64,000 bases of DNA from Algoriphagus iocasae (GCF_014206875.1 NZ_JACIJO010000001.1:496001-560000), one strand, 5' to 3'; counted from the stretch's first letter, positions 16,804-25,602 are shown. Notes: generated by a model not told the origin, from the letters alone. Made by a program: numbers and translations.

Positions 16804-17193
16804 TTAAATTTTCTTTTGAATCTGCCATAAATGACCAAAAGGATCCTGAATCATACTTTGACGGTAGCCATAATCATGATCGGTGACAGGATTGATGATT
16901 TTTGCTCCAGCTGCTACACAGGAATTGAAAACCTTTGCCACATCATCCACAAATAATCCGATGCAAACGGTGGAATGATTCAAGGTGTCTGGAGATTTAA
17001 AAAAGCTATTCGGCATAGCTTCATGAATATGAAAAATGGCTCCTTCAATCGCTAATTCTACCACGTGGATACTTTCATCTTCATTACTAAAACGGAAATG
17101 CTCCTTGGCACCGAAGGCCTTTTGGTAAAAAGAAATATCGAGTGTTCCCCGAGGAATATAAAGTTCTGGAGCAAAGGCAGTGGACGTTTCCAT
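16804..17193 (-). CDS. VOC family (glyoxalase/PhnB-like) protein
   Basis: A 129-aa protein with the beta-alpha-beta-beta-beta vicinal-oxygen-chelate plan: TSTAFAPELYIPRG, AKEHFRFSNEDESIHVVELAIEGAIFHIHEA, VCIGLFVDDVAKVFNSCVAAGA and YGYRQSMIQDPFGHLWQI. This matches PhnB-like or bleomycin-resistance-like proteins. H and E side chains at metal positions are plausible, but function cannot be assigned. It sits 122 bp downstream of the SRPBCC genes, with a hairpin in that gap, so it may be a separate unit. Confidence 0.85.
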   Translation of the reverse strand: METSTAFAPELYIPRGTLDISFYQKAFGAKEHFRFSNEDESIHVVELAIEGAIFHIHEAMPNSFFKSPDTLNHSTVCIGLFVDDVAKVFNSCVAAGAKIINPVTDHDYGYRQSMIQDPFGHLWQIQKKI

Positions 17194-17277
17194 GGACGTG
17201 ATTTCAAAGCTTGGACTCTTTCAATTTACCCATTTCAATAGAAAATCCAGCAAAGAATAGTCTTACTAGAAATAGAG

Positions 17278-17300
17278 GGGAATCAAATATTTGGATTCCC
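17278..17300 (-). terminator. Hairpin between SRPBCC operon and VOC gene
   Basis: Inverted repeat GGGAATC / GATTCCC with a nine-base AT-rich loop, 15 bp after the SRPBCC stop codon at 17315. The U tract on the minus strand is poor (CCTCTATTTC), so termination may be partial. Confidence 0.4.
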
Positions 17301-17314
17301 TTCTAAAAAATAGC

Positions 17315-17815
17315 TTAAGAAAGTTTTTTTAAGACCTCATCCAGATTTCCCAATGCCATGGTAAATCCTTCTTTGAAACCCATTTCGATGACCATTTCCA
17401 GATCAGCAAGTTTTTCATATTTCGCGACTATGTAAACGGTAGTTGTGTTTGGATTTTCCGTAAAAGTATTGGTCCATAGAGTTCTAGGCATAGAAGTACT
17501 AGTCACTCCATTTTCATCACAAAATGCGTCCAATCCAGAATAGCTTTTCTTTGCATTGATGCTTTTGTAATCATTTTTGCACCAGTGAATTTCTCCTTTT
17601 GGACTTTCCATATAATAAAGCCAGGTACCACCTTCTCTGAAATCCATGGATTTAGTGACATTTTTATAGGGCTTTGGAGCCCACCATTTATCTAATATTT
17701 CAGGGTTGGTCCAAGCTTCCCAAACCAAATCCAGGTTTGCGGCAAATTCACGTGTGACGTGAACGGTTTGAGTTCCTTTATTGACAATAAAGTCGAATTG
17801 AAGTGGAAGGCTCAT
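17315..17815 (-). CDS. SRPBCC (AHSA1-like) domain protein, second copy
   Basis: A 166-aa protein of the START/AHSA1 (Bet v1) helix-grip fold: VHVTREFAANLDLVWEAWTNPEILDKWWAPKPY, then MDFREGGTWLYYMESPKG and a C-terminal MGFKEGFTMALGNLDEVL helix. The family binds hydrophobic ligands. AHSA1-like genes next to ArsR-type regulators are very common in bacteria, usually with unknown ligand. The start overlaps the stop of the upstream SRPBCC gene by 4 bp. Confidence 0.88.
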   Translation of the reverse strand: MSLPLQFDFIVNKGTQTVHVTREFAANLDLVWEAWTNPEILDKWWAPKPYKNVTKSMDFREGGTWLYYMESPKGEIHWCKNDYKSINAKKSYSGLDAFCDENGVTSTSMPRTLWTNTFTENPNTTTVYIVAKYEKLADLEMVIEMGFKEGFTMALGNLDEVLKKLS

Positions 17816-18270
17816 GATACGTTGAATTTATGTGAAAGATAGTTTTGAAGTTTTTCGCCGTTTTGTTTTAGTCCTTCCAATGCGTTATGGTTTTTGATGA
17901 CTGCCTGAAGGATTTCTTCCGAGTCTAAAACAACCGTCCAATCCATTTCGGTTTTATCTCCTTTTGCTTCAAATAGGACTGTGGTGATGAAGTGAGGATT
18001 GAAGTGCTCGAATACAATCTTTTTGAAAGGAATGATCTCTTTAAAAATGGAATGATTTGGATAATTTTTGCCATCTGGGCCATGCATGATAAAGATCCAA
18101 TCACCTTCGGCTTTAAATTCCATGGTTTTGATAGTGTTGGTAAATCCAGACGGTCCCCACCATTGTGAGATATGCTCAGGTTTTGACCAAACTTCCCAAA
18201 CCAGATCAATTGGTACATTTAGAACCCGAAACATGTGCATCTCACGGTTCTTTGTTGATTCACTTGTCAT
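17812..18270 (-). CDS. SRPBCC (AHSA1-like) domain protein, first copy
   Basis: A 152-aa paralogue of the following gene: FRVLNVPIDLVWEVWSKPEHISQWWGPSGF, MEFKAEGDWIFIMHGPDG and a C-terminal HNALEGLKQNGEKLQNYL helix. It is embedded between arsR (11-bp overlap upstream) and the second SRPBCC gene (4-bp overlap downstream), so the three are produced from one message under ArsR control. The two copies diverge over most of their length, so this is not a recent duplication. Confidence 0.88.
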   Translation of the reverse strand: MTSESTKNREMHMFRVLNVPIDLVWEVWSKPEHISQWWGPSGFTNTIKTMEFKAEGDWIFIMHGPDGKNYPNHSIFKEIIPFKKIVFEHFNPHFITTVLFEAKGDKTEMDWTVVLDSEEILQAVIKNHNALEGLKQNGEKLQNYLSHKFNVS

Positions 18271-18589
18271 TTTTTCTTTCTTTTTGAATTTTAGCTAGGT
18301 AGGCATCCAAGTTGTCAAAACGCGATTCCCAGATTTTTCTGAATTGGTCTAGCCAATTGTCTAGTTCTTTCATCTTTTCCAATTCAAGACTGTAGAAAAT
18401 TTCACGGCCTTTTTGCTCCTGTTTTAAGACCTCACATTCATGGAGCACTTTTAAGTGTTTGGAAACTGCCTGACGACTTGTATCAAACTGCTCAGCGATG
18501 GCATTGGGTGTCATTGCCTGAATGGCAATTAAGGCGATGATGGCTCTTCTTGTAGGGTCGGCAATCGCTTGGAAAATATCTCTTCGCAT
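18260..18589 (-). CDS. ArsR-family winged-helix regulator
   Basis: A 109-aa protein. The N-terminal winged helix contains DIFQAIADPTRRAIIALI and the recognition helix TSRQAVSKHLKVLHE, then the wing KGREIFYSL. The ELCVCDL metal site of metalloregulatory ArsR proteins is missing and the single Cys (in HECE) cannot form one, so this is the organic-ligand or ligand-free branch that usually accompanies SRPBCC genes. It is the first gene of the operon. A palindrome on its own -7 box suggests autorepression. Confidence 0.9.
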   Translation of the reverse strand: MRRDIFQAIADPTRRAIIALIAIQAMTPNAIAEQFDTSRQAVSKHLKVLHECEVLKQEQKGREIFYSLELEKMKELDNWLDQFRKIWESRFDNLDAYLAKIQKERKNDK

Positions 18590-18606
18590 TATTTATGAAA
18601 CTGATT

Positions 18607-18641
18607 GGTTGCAAATATAAGCAACCGTTTGGTTTCGCAAA
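18607..18641 (-). promoter_or_regulatory. arsR promoter with an operator palindrome on the -7 element
   Basis: On the minus strand: TTTG (18638-18641), 18 bp, then TATATTTG (18612-18619), an exact Bacteroidota -33/-7 pair. Inverted repeat GGTTGC-N8-GCAACC (18607-18626) spans the -7 box and is placed where an ArsR dimer would block polymerase. The predicted start is near 18605, about 16 bases before the ATG. Confidence 0.75.
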
Positions 18642-18992
18642 TGATTTTCTAGTTTTTTTTAAATCCGTGACCGAAAAGCTGGAAATATCTTCCCCAATAT
18701 TGGGAAAAATGACGCAGGAGGAGGTAGAAAGCAATCCTTGAATTAAGTGATTGGAATAAAGATACTTTGTAAATGATTTTTAATTATTTGTTTAAAATTT
18801 GGCCTAAAATCTCAAAAAAGGGAATCACCTTGAGTATTTTCGCGTCTTAATGAATCAAAATCAAAGTTTGTTGGTTTAAAAACTGTTGAAATTACTTTCA
18901 AATCGACCCGGTATTTTTTCTTACTAGTACTGGAATAGCGTTTGTGCAAATTTTAGAAAATGAAAAAGAACTTATTTCAAAAACCGAAAATT
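18642..18992. other. Intergenic region between arsR promoter and lipoprotein gene
   Basis: About 350 bp, AT-rich, between divergent genes. It must hold the promoter for the downstream lipoprotein gene, but no exact TTTG/TAnnTTTG pair is seen. Near matches are TACTTTG around 18770 and TAGCGTTTG around 18940. No RNA gene, repeat or open frame of note was seen. The stretch just before the ATG at 18993 could also code for 11 extra residues from an ATG at 18960. Confidence 0.4.
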
Positions 18993-19805
18993 ATGAATGT
19001 TAAAATATTAGGTACAGCTGCGGCGGTATTATTAATGGCTGCAAGTTGCGGTACAAAAAGCACAGAAAATGAGGAGGCAATGGGAGCTGAAACTGAAATG
19101 AGCGCTGAAACTACGCCAGCCACAATTTCAATCGAGAAGTTTACAGATTCACCTACTTATGCCAGTTCATCTTTAAAAATGACTAAGCCATCTGGAATGT
19201 CTGTTCCACAGGCAGGAGAAGTTGATTTTGCATTTGAGGTAGGAGATTATGAACTCGGAGCTCAGACTGAGAAGAATGGAATGGCTGCGAACCTAGCCAA
19301 TTCAGGAAATGGACAGCACATTCACTTCATTGTAGATAACGATCCTTACTCAGCTCACTATGAGCCGGAATTCAAGAAAGAGATGACTGCTGGAACACAT
19401 TACGTGGTTGCATTTTTGAGCAGATCTTACCACGAGTCAGTTAAGAATGCGAATTCATTTGTGGCTAAGAAGATTGTTGTTGGAGAAGCTGGCGATGATA
19501 TGGGAGTTGATTTGGAACAACCAACCATGATCTATAGCCGTCCAAAAGGTGAATATGCAGGAGCTGATACCGAGAACTTGATGTTGGATTTCTTCCTTTT
19601 GAATACCACACTTTCAGAAACTGGAAACAAGGTTAGAGCAACCATCAACGGTCAGGAATTCATGATTACTGAATGGGCTCCTTACATCATCAAAGGACTT
19701 CCAAAAGGCGAGGCAACGATCAAATTGGAATTGTTGGATGCTGATGGAAATTTGATCCCAGGTGGATTTAATGAAGTAACCAGAACTGTTACTTTGAAAG
19801 ACTAA
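18993..19805 (+). CDS. Conserved-looking lipoprotein of unknown function
   Basis: About 270 aa from the ATG at 18993, chosen because it gives a standard lipoprotein signal (ILGTAAAVLLMAASC, lipobox Cys19); an ATG at 18960 adds 11 residues. A short acidic linker rich in Glu, Ala and Thr follows. The rest is beta-rich with HIHFIVDNDPYSAHY, TAGTHYVVAFLSRSYHESVK and a second half ending in IKLELLDADGNLIPGG. The His-rich HIHF...HY and H..S motifs recall periplasmic beta-sandwich proteins, but I do not recognise the family. Single gene followed by a strong terminator. Confidence 0.7.
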   Translation: MNVKILGTAAAVLLMAASCGTKSTENEEAMGAETEMSAETTPATISIEKFTDSPTYASSSLKMTKPSGMSVPQAGEVDFAFEVGDYELGAQTEKNGMAANLANSGNGQHIHFIVDNDPYSAHYEPEFKKEMTAGTHYVVAFLSRSYHESVKNANSFVAKKIVVGEAGDDMGVDLEQPTMIYSRPKGEYAGADTENLMLDFFLLNTTLSETGNKVRATINGQEFMITEWAPYIIKGLPKGEATIKLELLDADGNLIPGGFNEVTRTVTLKD

Positions 19806-19836
19806 GTAAGCTAGATAGGAAAGCAATAAAATTTAA

Positions 19837-19871
19837 AAATCCGTGTGAATTGAATCACACGGATTTTTTTT
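19837..19871 (+). terminator. Rho-independent terminator after the lipoprotein gene
   Basis: Stem AAATCCGTGTGA / TCACACGGATTT with loop ATTGAA and a long T run. Forty bases before the end of the convergent gene at 19912. Confidence 0.92.
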
Positions 19872-19911
19872 GTCATTTCCTCAGACATGAATTTTAGTGA
19901 CTCTGTCTCGT

Positions 19912-20958
19912 TTAATCCTGCTTTTCTACAATTATTTCAAAATCATCAAAATGTACTTCCCCCTCAGTTCCAGGAAGAATTACTGCAAAAGGAATAATGA
20001 TTTCTGTTTTTCTTGTGAAACTTGGAAGTGTAACCTCAATGATCTGATTCGTAAGTTCTCCTGAAACAGGATTGTCTTCCGTCGAGTAAAAAATTGATTC
20101 AACGGTTTTGGCTCCATCATTAAAGAGTCGTGACTCATAAACCCGAAGTGCAATTGCTACTCCAGGCCCTTTCAATCCGGAAGAATTAACTTTTGTCCGG
20201 ACAGTTACTTTAGCTCCCTTGGGAATATTTGGATTGGATATTTGGGTAAACCAATATCCAGTTTCTGTAGAAGTTTTACCTTCAACTGAAGAAATAACGA
20301 GCGAGTTGGTTGAGTTCTGGCTGATTCTTTCTCCGGAGAAGCTTCCGTTTGAATTGTAAAAAAACCAAGAATCATCTTCGGTTTGATGTTTGAAAAAAAC
20401 AGGGTTTATTTCCCAATCCTGAAGATCAGCGATACATTTTTGTTCTGAGGCTAATCTGTCAAATAGTTCATCTAAATAATATTCTTTAAGATCAGAATCA
20501 TTTTCATAATAATCATAAAGGTTGACTTTGGAATGCATTAGAGAAGTTGGATTACCATCACAAAGAAATGAATCATCATGATCGAGATTTAAAAAAGCAT
20601 GTCCAATTTCATGAAAAAAGAACCTTTCCCGTTGCAGATCAGATTGGGTGGACCATCCACATCTACTCACTTTTGAAATTAAGACGGTTCTTTTGCCAGT
20701 AACAGGATGTTGTTGAAAACCATAACCACAAAAAGATTCACCACCAATGACTATATCCTCCTCTAAATATACAATGTCCACATTGGATAAATCCAGATTA
20801 AAACCTCTTGATTTTGCCTCAGCTATAAAGCGATCTTTATAGATGTCTAAGGAAGGATTCTGATCAGGAGTAGGGTCTGGAAATTCCTCTTTATCACAGG
20901 AAAAAAGTAAGCTGGATAAGAATAGGAACAGTGAAAAAGAAAGGAGGTTGGCTTTCAT
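19912..20958 (-). CDS. Putative zinc-metallopeptidase lipoprotein
   Basis: A 348-aa lipoprotein (LLFSC, Cys21) with a Pro/Asp-rich spacer. The zinc motif is HEIGHAFLNLDH: H116, E117, H120 and H127. This is one residue longer than the metzincin spacing HExxHxxGxxH, as in several Bacteroidota putative metallopeptidases. A TSLMHS segment at 138-143 could serve as the Met-turn. Several cysteines (C77, C100, C133) lie around the site. Residues about 190-345 look like a beta-jelly-roll module (VTVRTKVNSSG, VHFDDFEIIV), perhaps for binding. Expected to sit on the outer side of a membrane; substrate unknown. Confidence 0.7.
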   Translation of the reverse strand: MKANLLSFSLFLFLSSLLFSCDKEEFPDPTPDQNPSLDIYKDRFIAEAKSRGFNLDLSNVDIVYLEEDIVIGGESFCGYGFQQHPVTGKRTVLISKVSRCGWSTQSDLQRERFFFHEIGHAFLNLDHDDSFLCDGNPTSLMHSKVNLYDYYENDSDLKEYYLDELFDRLASEQKCIADLQDWEINPVFFKHQTEDDSWFFYNSNGSFSGERISQNSTNSLVISSVEGKTSTETGYWFTQISNPNIPKGAKVTVRTKVNSSGLKGPGVAIALRVYESRLFNDGAKTVESIFYSTEDNPVSGELTNQIIEVTLPSFTRKTEIIIPFAVILPGTEGEVHFDDFEIIVEKQD

Positions 20959-21057
20959 GGTTTTGGGTTTAAAAAGAACTAATAATTAGAGAGTTAACGT
21001 ACTAATTAATTATCAAGTTGTCAAAACTATTTTTGCAGAAAATTCTGAATTCGATTT

Positions 21058-22584
21058 CTATTCCTTTAACTCTGCTCTTTTCTCTTTAATCTCTTCTGCC
21101 AAAATCGAATTAATATCAGTTTTAGCTCCTAATAGAAGATGAATAATGGTTCCGAATTCACGAGCATTTGGATCCGTGATGGTTCCGATTTCTTCGGATT
21201 TTTCAAATAATGAAATCTCTCTATCGCTGACTTCATCTGAAGCCTCCCGAACCAAAATCACATTTCTGATTTCTTTGCTTAAATCGATCCAATTGACATA
21301 ATCTGCATTCATGGTGATTGCTTCAAGTCCTTTGGTTTTAGTATAAAAATTAATCGCTCCAGCTAATCCATAATTGTCACAGATGATGACAGTGTACTCA
21401 TCCGCAGGTGCTTTGGCATAAGCGAGATCAACTTTTGCAGCGAGTTCCTTCCACCCGAGCATATCTGCAAAATCCTGAGGAATATCGTGATCTACACCGT
21501 CTTCCCAACGGGTTAATTGCAAGTCTGGATGTCTTTTATACACTTCCTTTAACTTTTCCGGAGGTCTTATAGGGAATACCAAAGGGATTATCAACCCGAA
21601 AATGATAATAGGAGTTAGGATGGCTACAGGTCTTAAATATCGCTTCCTTCCGTCTTTTAGAAGATGAGTTAAGTATAATGATCCGAAGGCAAAGAAAATA
21701 GGGTAAAGGCTAATGCCATAATAAGCTTTGGCACGAAGAAAAGTGAAAATGGTCAAAGTGGCTACCAAAGTAAAAAATAGAAAACGATACTTTTTAAATG
21801 GCGCATAAGTGAAAAATGACACCAAAGCGGCGATAAGGATATAAATAGATCCGATGAAAAATAAAGGTTGTTCGGTTAGAAAATCAATTCGGTCCACATT
21901 GACCAATTGATATTTATTCAACATCCGCATATGCCATAGTACTGGGAAATTATTCAGATACTGCCAGATGATATTAGGCAAAGCTATAAGTAGTGCAAGT
22001 CCGATCCCGCCATAGAAATGAGGGTTTTTCAGTCTCTTACGCTCTGAACTTATTAAGAGTCCCAAGACTAGACTTATCCCCAAAAATACGACGGTGTATT
22101 TATTCAAAAACCCAAAACCAAAGCCAATTCCCATCCAATAAAGCCAAGAGTTTTTTCCTGTTTGGATGTGTTTGATCAGGGTATAAAAGATAAAGGTCCA
22201 TGCAAGGATGTCGAATGAATTTGGCTGGAAAAGGAGGTTCAATCGTGCCAATGCTGAACAAATCAATGCGATAGCTGCAAGTGAACAAGCGAATAAATTT
22301 CCTTCAAAGCTTTCTATTGTTTTCCAAACCAAAGTAATGGTCAAGGCACCTAAAAGAGTGGGGAAAAATTTGACCCAAAACTCTGTGTAGCCCAGCAGAT
22401 AAATAAGGTAAGAGAACCAAGAAGTAACTGGAGGAACAGAAATATAACCCCAAGCCAAATGATGAGCATGGTCTAGATGGAGAAATTCATCCCGATGGAG
22501 ATCGTAACCTGAGTCAATCAGCAAATACTGTAATACAAACTTGATCAGTATAAATCCGAATAAAAATAGATTTTGCTGCTTCAT
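21058..22584 (-). CDS. GT39/PMT-like membrane glycosyltransferase
   Basis: A 508-aa polytopic protein with about 10-11 hydrophobic segments in its first 340 residues. The N-terminal LLIDSGYDLHRDEFLHLDHAHHLAWGY carries the conserved acidic DE loop of the PMT_2/ArnT-like family, which uses polyprenyl-phosphate sugars on the periplasmic side. The C-terminal 170 residues are soluble, mixed alpha/beta (YTVIICDNYGLAGAINFY). The sugar and the acceptor (lipid or protein) cannot be told from sequence. It stands alone between gaps of about 100 bp. Confidence 0.85.
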   Translation of the reverse strand: MKQQNLFLFGFILIKFVLQYLLIDSGYDLHRDEFLHLDHAHHLAWGYISVPPVTSWFSYLIYLLGYTEFWVKFFPTLLGALTITLVWKTIESFEGNLFACSLAAIALICSALARLNLLFQPNSFDILAWTFIFYTLIKHIQTGKNSWLYWMGIGFGFGFLNKYTVVFLGISLVLGLLISSERKRLKNPHFYGGIGLALLIALPNIIWQYLNNFPVLWHMRMLNKYQLVNVDRIDFLTEQPLFFIGSIYILIAALVSFFTYAPFKKYRFLFFTLVATLTIFTFLRAKAYYGISLYPIFFAFGSLYLTHLLKDGRKRYLRPVAILTPIIIFGLIIPLVFPIRPPEKLKEVYKRHPDLQLTRWEDGVDHDIPQDFADMLGWKELAAKVDLAYAKAPADEYTVIICDNYGLAGAINFYTKTKGLEAITMNADYVNWIDLSKEIRNVILVREASDEVSDREISLFEKSEEIGTITDPNAREFGTIIHLLLGAKTDINSILAEEIKEKRAELKE

Positions 22585-22703
22585 TTGGTTATAAAAATTT
22601 GGAAGGGGCGATTAGTGTTTTTTTCTGACTCTTTATTCAAGATTCATGAGAAGGCTGTTTTGGATCTATTAGCTTTCTGATTTAAACATTCTGAATTATC
22701 GGA

Positions 22704-24047
22704 CTATCCGTTAAAAATCAATTTAAAAGTTGTTCCTTCCTCGATGGCTGACCGCACTTGGATATTGCCTTTGTGTCTGCGCATGATCTGCTTGGATAAG
22801 CTCAATCCAATGCCAGAACCTTTCTTTTTTGTAGTAAAGAATGGAATAAAGATTTTACTCAATGCTTCTTCTTCAATCCCTTTTCCTGTATCGCTGACTT
22901 CCAAAATGATTTTTCCAGCTTCATCTATAAATGCCCTAAATGTGATCACTTTGATATCGGAATCCTCGACTGCGTGGATAGCATTTTGGGCAAGGTTAAT
23001 CAAAACCTGTTCGATCTGGGTTTGGTCTCCAAATAGAATCAACTCAGGCGGATTTAGCTCTTTTCGCAAAGAAATCCCTTTACTTTCCAATTGATGGGCA
23101 AGAAGTACTTCGAGTTGGTCAAATAGCTTCGCAATGCCAATGCTGCTAAACTTCGGTGGCGGAATATGTGCCAGACTTCTAAAGTCAGAAACGAAATTGA
23201 TCAGACCTTGGCTTCGTTTTTCGATTGTGCTGATTCCCATCAGATAATCTTCCATGTCTGATGGGCCCACTAGGCTGACATCGTCCATTTTGGATTCGAT
23301 TTCTTCTTTGATGGTACCTGCCAGGGAAGAAATAGGAGCGATGGAATTCATGATTTCATGCGTCAAAATCTTGACAAGATTCTGCCAAGCTTCCATTTCC
23401 TTTTCTTCAAGTTCAGATTGGATATTTTGAAGAGAAACCAATTTGAATTTCTCGCCACGCATCAGCAACTCGATCACGTAAACGGAAAGCTGCATAATCC
23501 CGTCAGGGTGGGCGATTTTAATCAGTTCACTTCCGCCAGTGCGCAAATTATGGATGGCCAAATGAAGTTCCTTGTTGATCCCTTCGATTTCGGCAATATT
23601 TTTCAGTTCCTCTACATCGAGAATCCTCTTTGCGGAAGTGTTGATGATTTGAATATTCCCAGTTTCACCAAAGGTGATCAAGCCAATACTCAGGTGTTTG
23701 AAAACGGATCTGAAATACTGGTATTGGGCTTCCTTTTCAGCTTGATCTTCTTTCAGCTTTGCCAGAATGGCGTTAAATTCTATATGAAGGTCATCAGTTT
23801 CCGTCCCGTCAAATTTGACAGGATAGAGTTGGGAGTATTTGTCTTGCTTAATATTATCCAGAAATACCCGGACTTTCTTAAAAGAGCTTTCCGAATACTT
23901 CAGGAAGAAAATGATTTGGATCACCACCAAAATCAAGAAAAGGGAAATCATAAAGACTCCCCAATCATTGAAAATTGTGTATGCCAAAAGGAAAAGGGTA
24001 GCGGCTAGAAAGGCAATTCTACCCAGTAAGCCAACTTTATAATCCAT
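22704..24047 (-). CDS. Membrane sensor histidine kinase
   Basis: A 447-aa protein. Two transmembrane helices (about 8-26 and 31-50) have almost no periplasmic loop, so it likely senses within the membrane or cytoplasm. A HAMP-like/PAS region follows (about 55-215; IGLITFGETGNIQIINTSAKRIL). DHp phosphoacceptor is H230 in ILTHEIMNSIAPISSL. ATPase boxes are LINLAQNAIHAVED (N), DTGKGI (G1) and KKGSGIGLSLS (G2). It resembles the NtrY/AtoS type that partners sigma-54 regulators, matching the gene upstream with which it overlaps by 11 bp. Confidence 0.93.
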   Translation of the reverse strand: MDYKVGLLGRIAFLAATLFLLAYTIFNDWGVFMISLFLILVVIQIIFFLKYSESSFKKVRVFLDNIKQDKYSQLYPVKFDGTETDDLHIEFNAILAKLKEDQAEKEAQYQYFRSVFKHLSIGLITFGETGNIQIINTSAKRILDVEELKNIAEIEGINKELHLAIHNLRTGGSELIKIAHPDGIMQLSVYVIELLMRGEKFKLVSLQNIQSELEEKEMEAWQNLVKILTHEIMNSIAPISSLAGTIKEEIESKMDDVSLVGPSDMEDYLMGISTIEKRSQGLINFVSDFRSLAHIPPPKFSSIGIAKLFDQLEVLLAHQLESKGISLRKELNPPELILFGDQTQIEQVLINLAQNAIHAVEDSDIKVITFRAFIDEAGKIILEVSDTGKGIEEEALSKIFIPFFTTKKKGSGIGLSLSKQIMRRHKGNIQVRSAIEEGTTFKLIFNG

Positions 24048-25419
24048 ATTTTTCCAGTCTTCTGTAAAGAGATGCTCTGGTCAAACCGAGCTCTTTAGCA
24101 GCTTTGGAGATATTTCCTCCGTTTTTATCAATCGCTCTCTGAATGGTACTTCGCTCCATGTCATCGAGATTTAAGGTGTTGTTGGCAGGTGCTTTATCAG
24201 ATGCAGGCTTAGAGGAAAGGAAGAAGAAATCTCTTGAATCCAATTCTTCACCTTCGGCCATGATGATGGCTCTTTCGATGGCGTGCTGCAATTCCCTGAT
24301 ATTTCCAGGCCAATTGTACCGTTGCAACAAGTCCATTGCTGAAGCATTGAAACCTGTGAAATTTTTACGGTATTTCTGGCTGTAGTTTTTGAGGAAGTGA
24401 TTTGCCAAAACCGGAATATCATCCTGTCTTTCACGAAGTGGAGGAAGGAAGATCTCCACCGTGTTGATTCGATAAAGCAAATCCTGACGGAATGTGTTTT
24501 CCATCACCATTTCATGCACATGCATATTGGTAGCGCAAATCAGTCGGATATCAACAGGAATTGCTTTGTTGGTACCAATTCGAGTGACTTCTCTTTTTTG
24601 CAATACCGTCAACAACTTAGATTGCAAAGGCATGGAAAGGTTCCCGATTTCATCCAAGAAAAGTGTACCGTTATCAGCCACTTCAAATCTTCCGGCACGA
24701 TCGTCTTTGGCATCCGTAAATGCACCTCTTTTATGCCCGAAAAGCTCTGATTCGAATAGGGTTTCTGTAATTGCTCCCATATCCACACCCACGAAAATCT
24801 CATCTTTGCGAAGCGAGCGATCATGAATAGCTCTTGCGATCAATTCTTTACCTGTTCCATTTTCTCCCAAAATCAAAATATTGGCATCAGTCTGAGCCAC
24901 TTTATCAATGATGGAGAAGATATTTTTCATAGAAGCACTTTGTCCGATGATGTCGCTGTAAGGCTTTTTCATATCAGACTGAAGCTGCTTTTGCTTTTTG
25001 TTCAGCTTTTCTACCTCATTATAACTCTCTTTGAGTCTGACTGCAGAAGAAAGGGTAGCTAGCAATTTCTCGTTTTGCCAAGGTTTCAAAATGAAGTCAG
25101 TCGCACCTTCTTTCAATGCCTGTACGGCCATTTCCACATCGCCAAATGCCGTAATCAAAATCACTACTGCTTTCGGATCAATTTCTTTGATTTGCTTCAG
25201 CCAATGAAATCCTTCTTTACCAGAGGTCGTATCTTCCCGGAAGTTCATGTCCAAAAGAATGACATCGTAGGAATTATTGTTGATCAAAAAAGGGATTCTT
25301 CTAGGGTCTTTTTCTATAGATACTTCTTTTGCGTGCTTCTTCAATAGCATTTTCGCAGCAAAGAGTAAATCTTCATTGTCGTCAATTATGAGTATTCTTC
25401 CCAGATCTTGATTTTCCAT
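24037..25419 (-). CDS. Sigma-54-dependent response regulator (NtrC family)
   Basis: A 460-aa protein: receiver domain (about 8-125, phospho-acceptor D57 in VILLDMNF), AAA+ domain (about 152-390) and a Fis-type HTH (about 435-458, NISKAAKELGLTRASLYRRL). Walker A is GENGTGKE (185-192), Walker B DE is 256-257, and the sigma-54 contact loop reads GAFTDA (232-237), a natural variant of GAFTGA. It would activate sigma-54 promoters when phosphorylated by the adjacent kinase. The targets are unknown; no convincing TGGCAC-N5-TTGC site was noticed nearby. Confidence 0.94.
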   Translation of the reverse strand: MENQDLGRILIIDDNEDLLFAAKMLLKKHAKEVSIEKDPRRIPFLINNNSYDVILLDMNFREDTTSGKEGFHWLKQIKEIDPKAVVILITAFGDVEMAVQALKEGATDFILKPWQNEKLLATLSSAVRLKESYNEVEKLNKKQKQLQSDMKKPYSDIIGQSASMKNIFSIIDKVAQTDANILILGENGTGKELIARAIHDRSLRKDEIFVGVDMGAITETLFESELFGHKRGAFTDAKDDRAGRFEVADNGTLFLDEIGNLSMPLQSKLLTVLQKREVTRIGTNKAIPVDIRLICATNMHVHEMVMENTFRQDLLYRINTVEIFLPPLRERQDDIPVLANHFLKNYSQKYRKNFTGFNASAMDLLQRYNWPGNIRELQHAIERAIIMAEGEELDSRDFFFLSSKPASDKAPANNTLNLDDMERSTIQRAIDKNGGNISKAAKELGLTRASLYRRLEKYGL

Positions 25420-25531
25420 GGTTTTTTGTTTGGTCTATAATAAGGGGAAAATTATGCCAAGGCCGATTAGCGCCTTTAAACCCATTTTTTACTTCAAAAG
25501 TGTTCATAAATGTACGATTTTATACTGAAAT

Positions 25532-25547
25532 CGGACAGAACTGTCCG
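25532..25547. promoter_or_regulatory. Candidate operator palindrome in the divergent RR/FKBP gap
   Basis: CGGACAG-AA-CTGTCCG, perfect seven-base arms, directly upstream of the predicted FKBP -33 element and 113 bp upstream of the response-regulator ATG. GC-rich in an AT-rich gap. The binding protein is unknown; it could be the NtrC-type regulator itself. Confidence 0.4.
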
Positions 25548-25549
25548 GG

Positions 25550-25580
25550 TTTTTAGGCCCAAAAGATTTATGTAACTTTG
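25550..25580 (+). promoter_or_regulatory. Predicted FKBP promoter
   Basis: TTTT (25550-25553), 19 bp, then TAACTTTG (25573-25580), an exact Bacteroidota -7 box with a one-mismatch -33. Predicted start near 25587, 16 bases before the ATG at 25603. Confidence 0.6.
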
Positions 25581-25602
25581 TGCTTTAACCAAATGAAATA
25601 TC

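Noticed and set aside
25532-25556. CGGACAG palindrome as a terminator hairpin
   Set aside because: It has a T-rich tail but lies upstream of a plus-strand gene with no plus-strand gene ending before it; an operator is more plausible.
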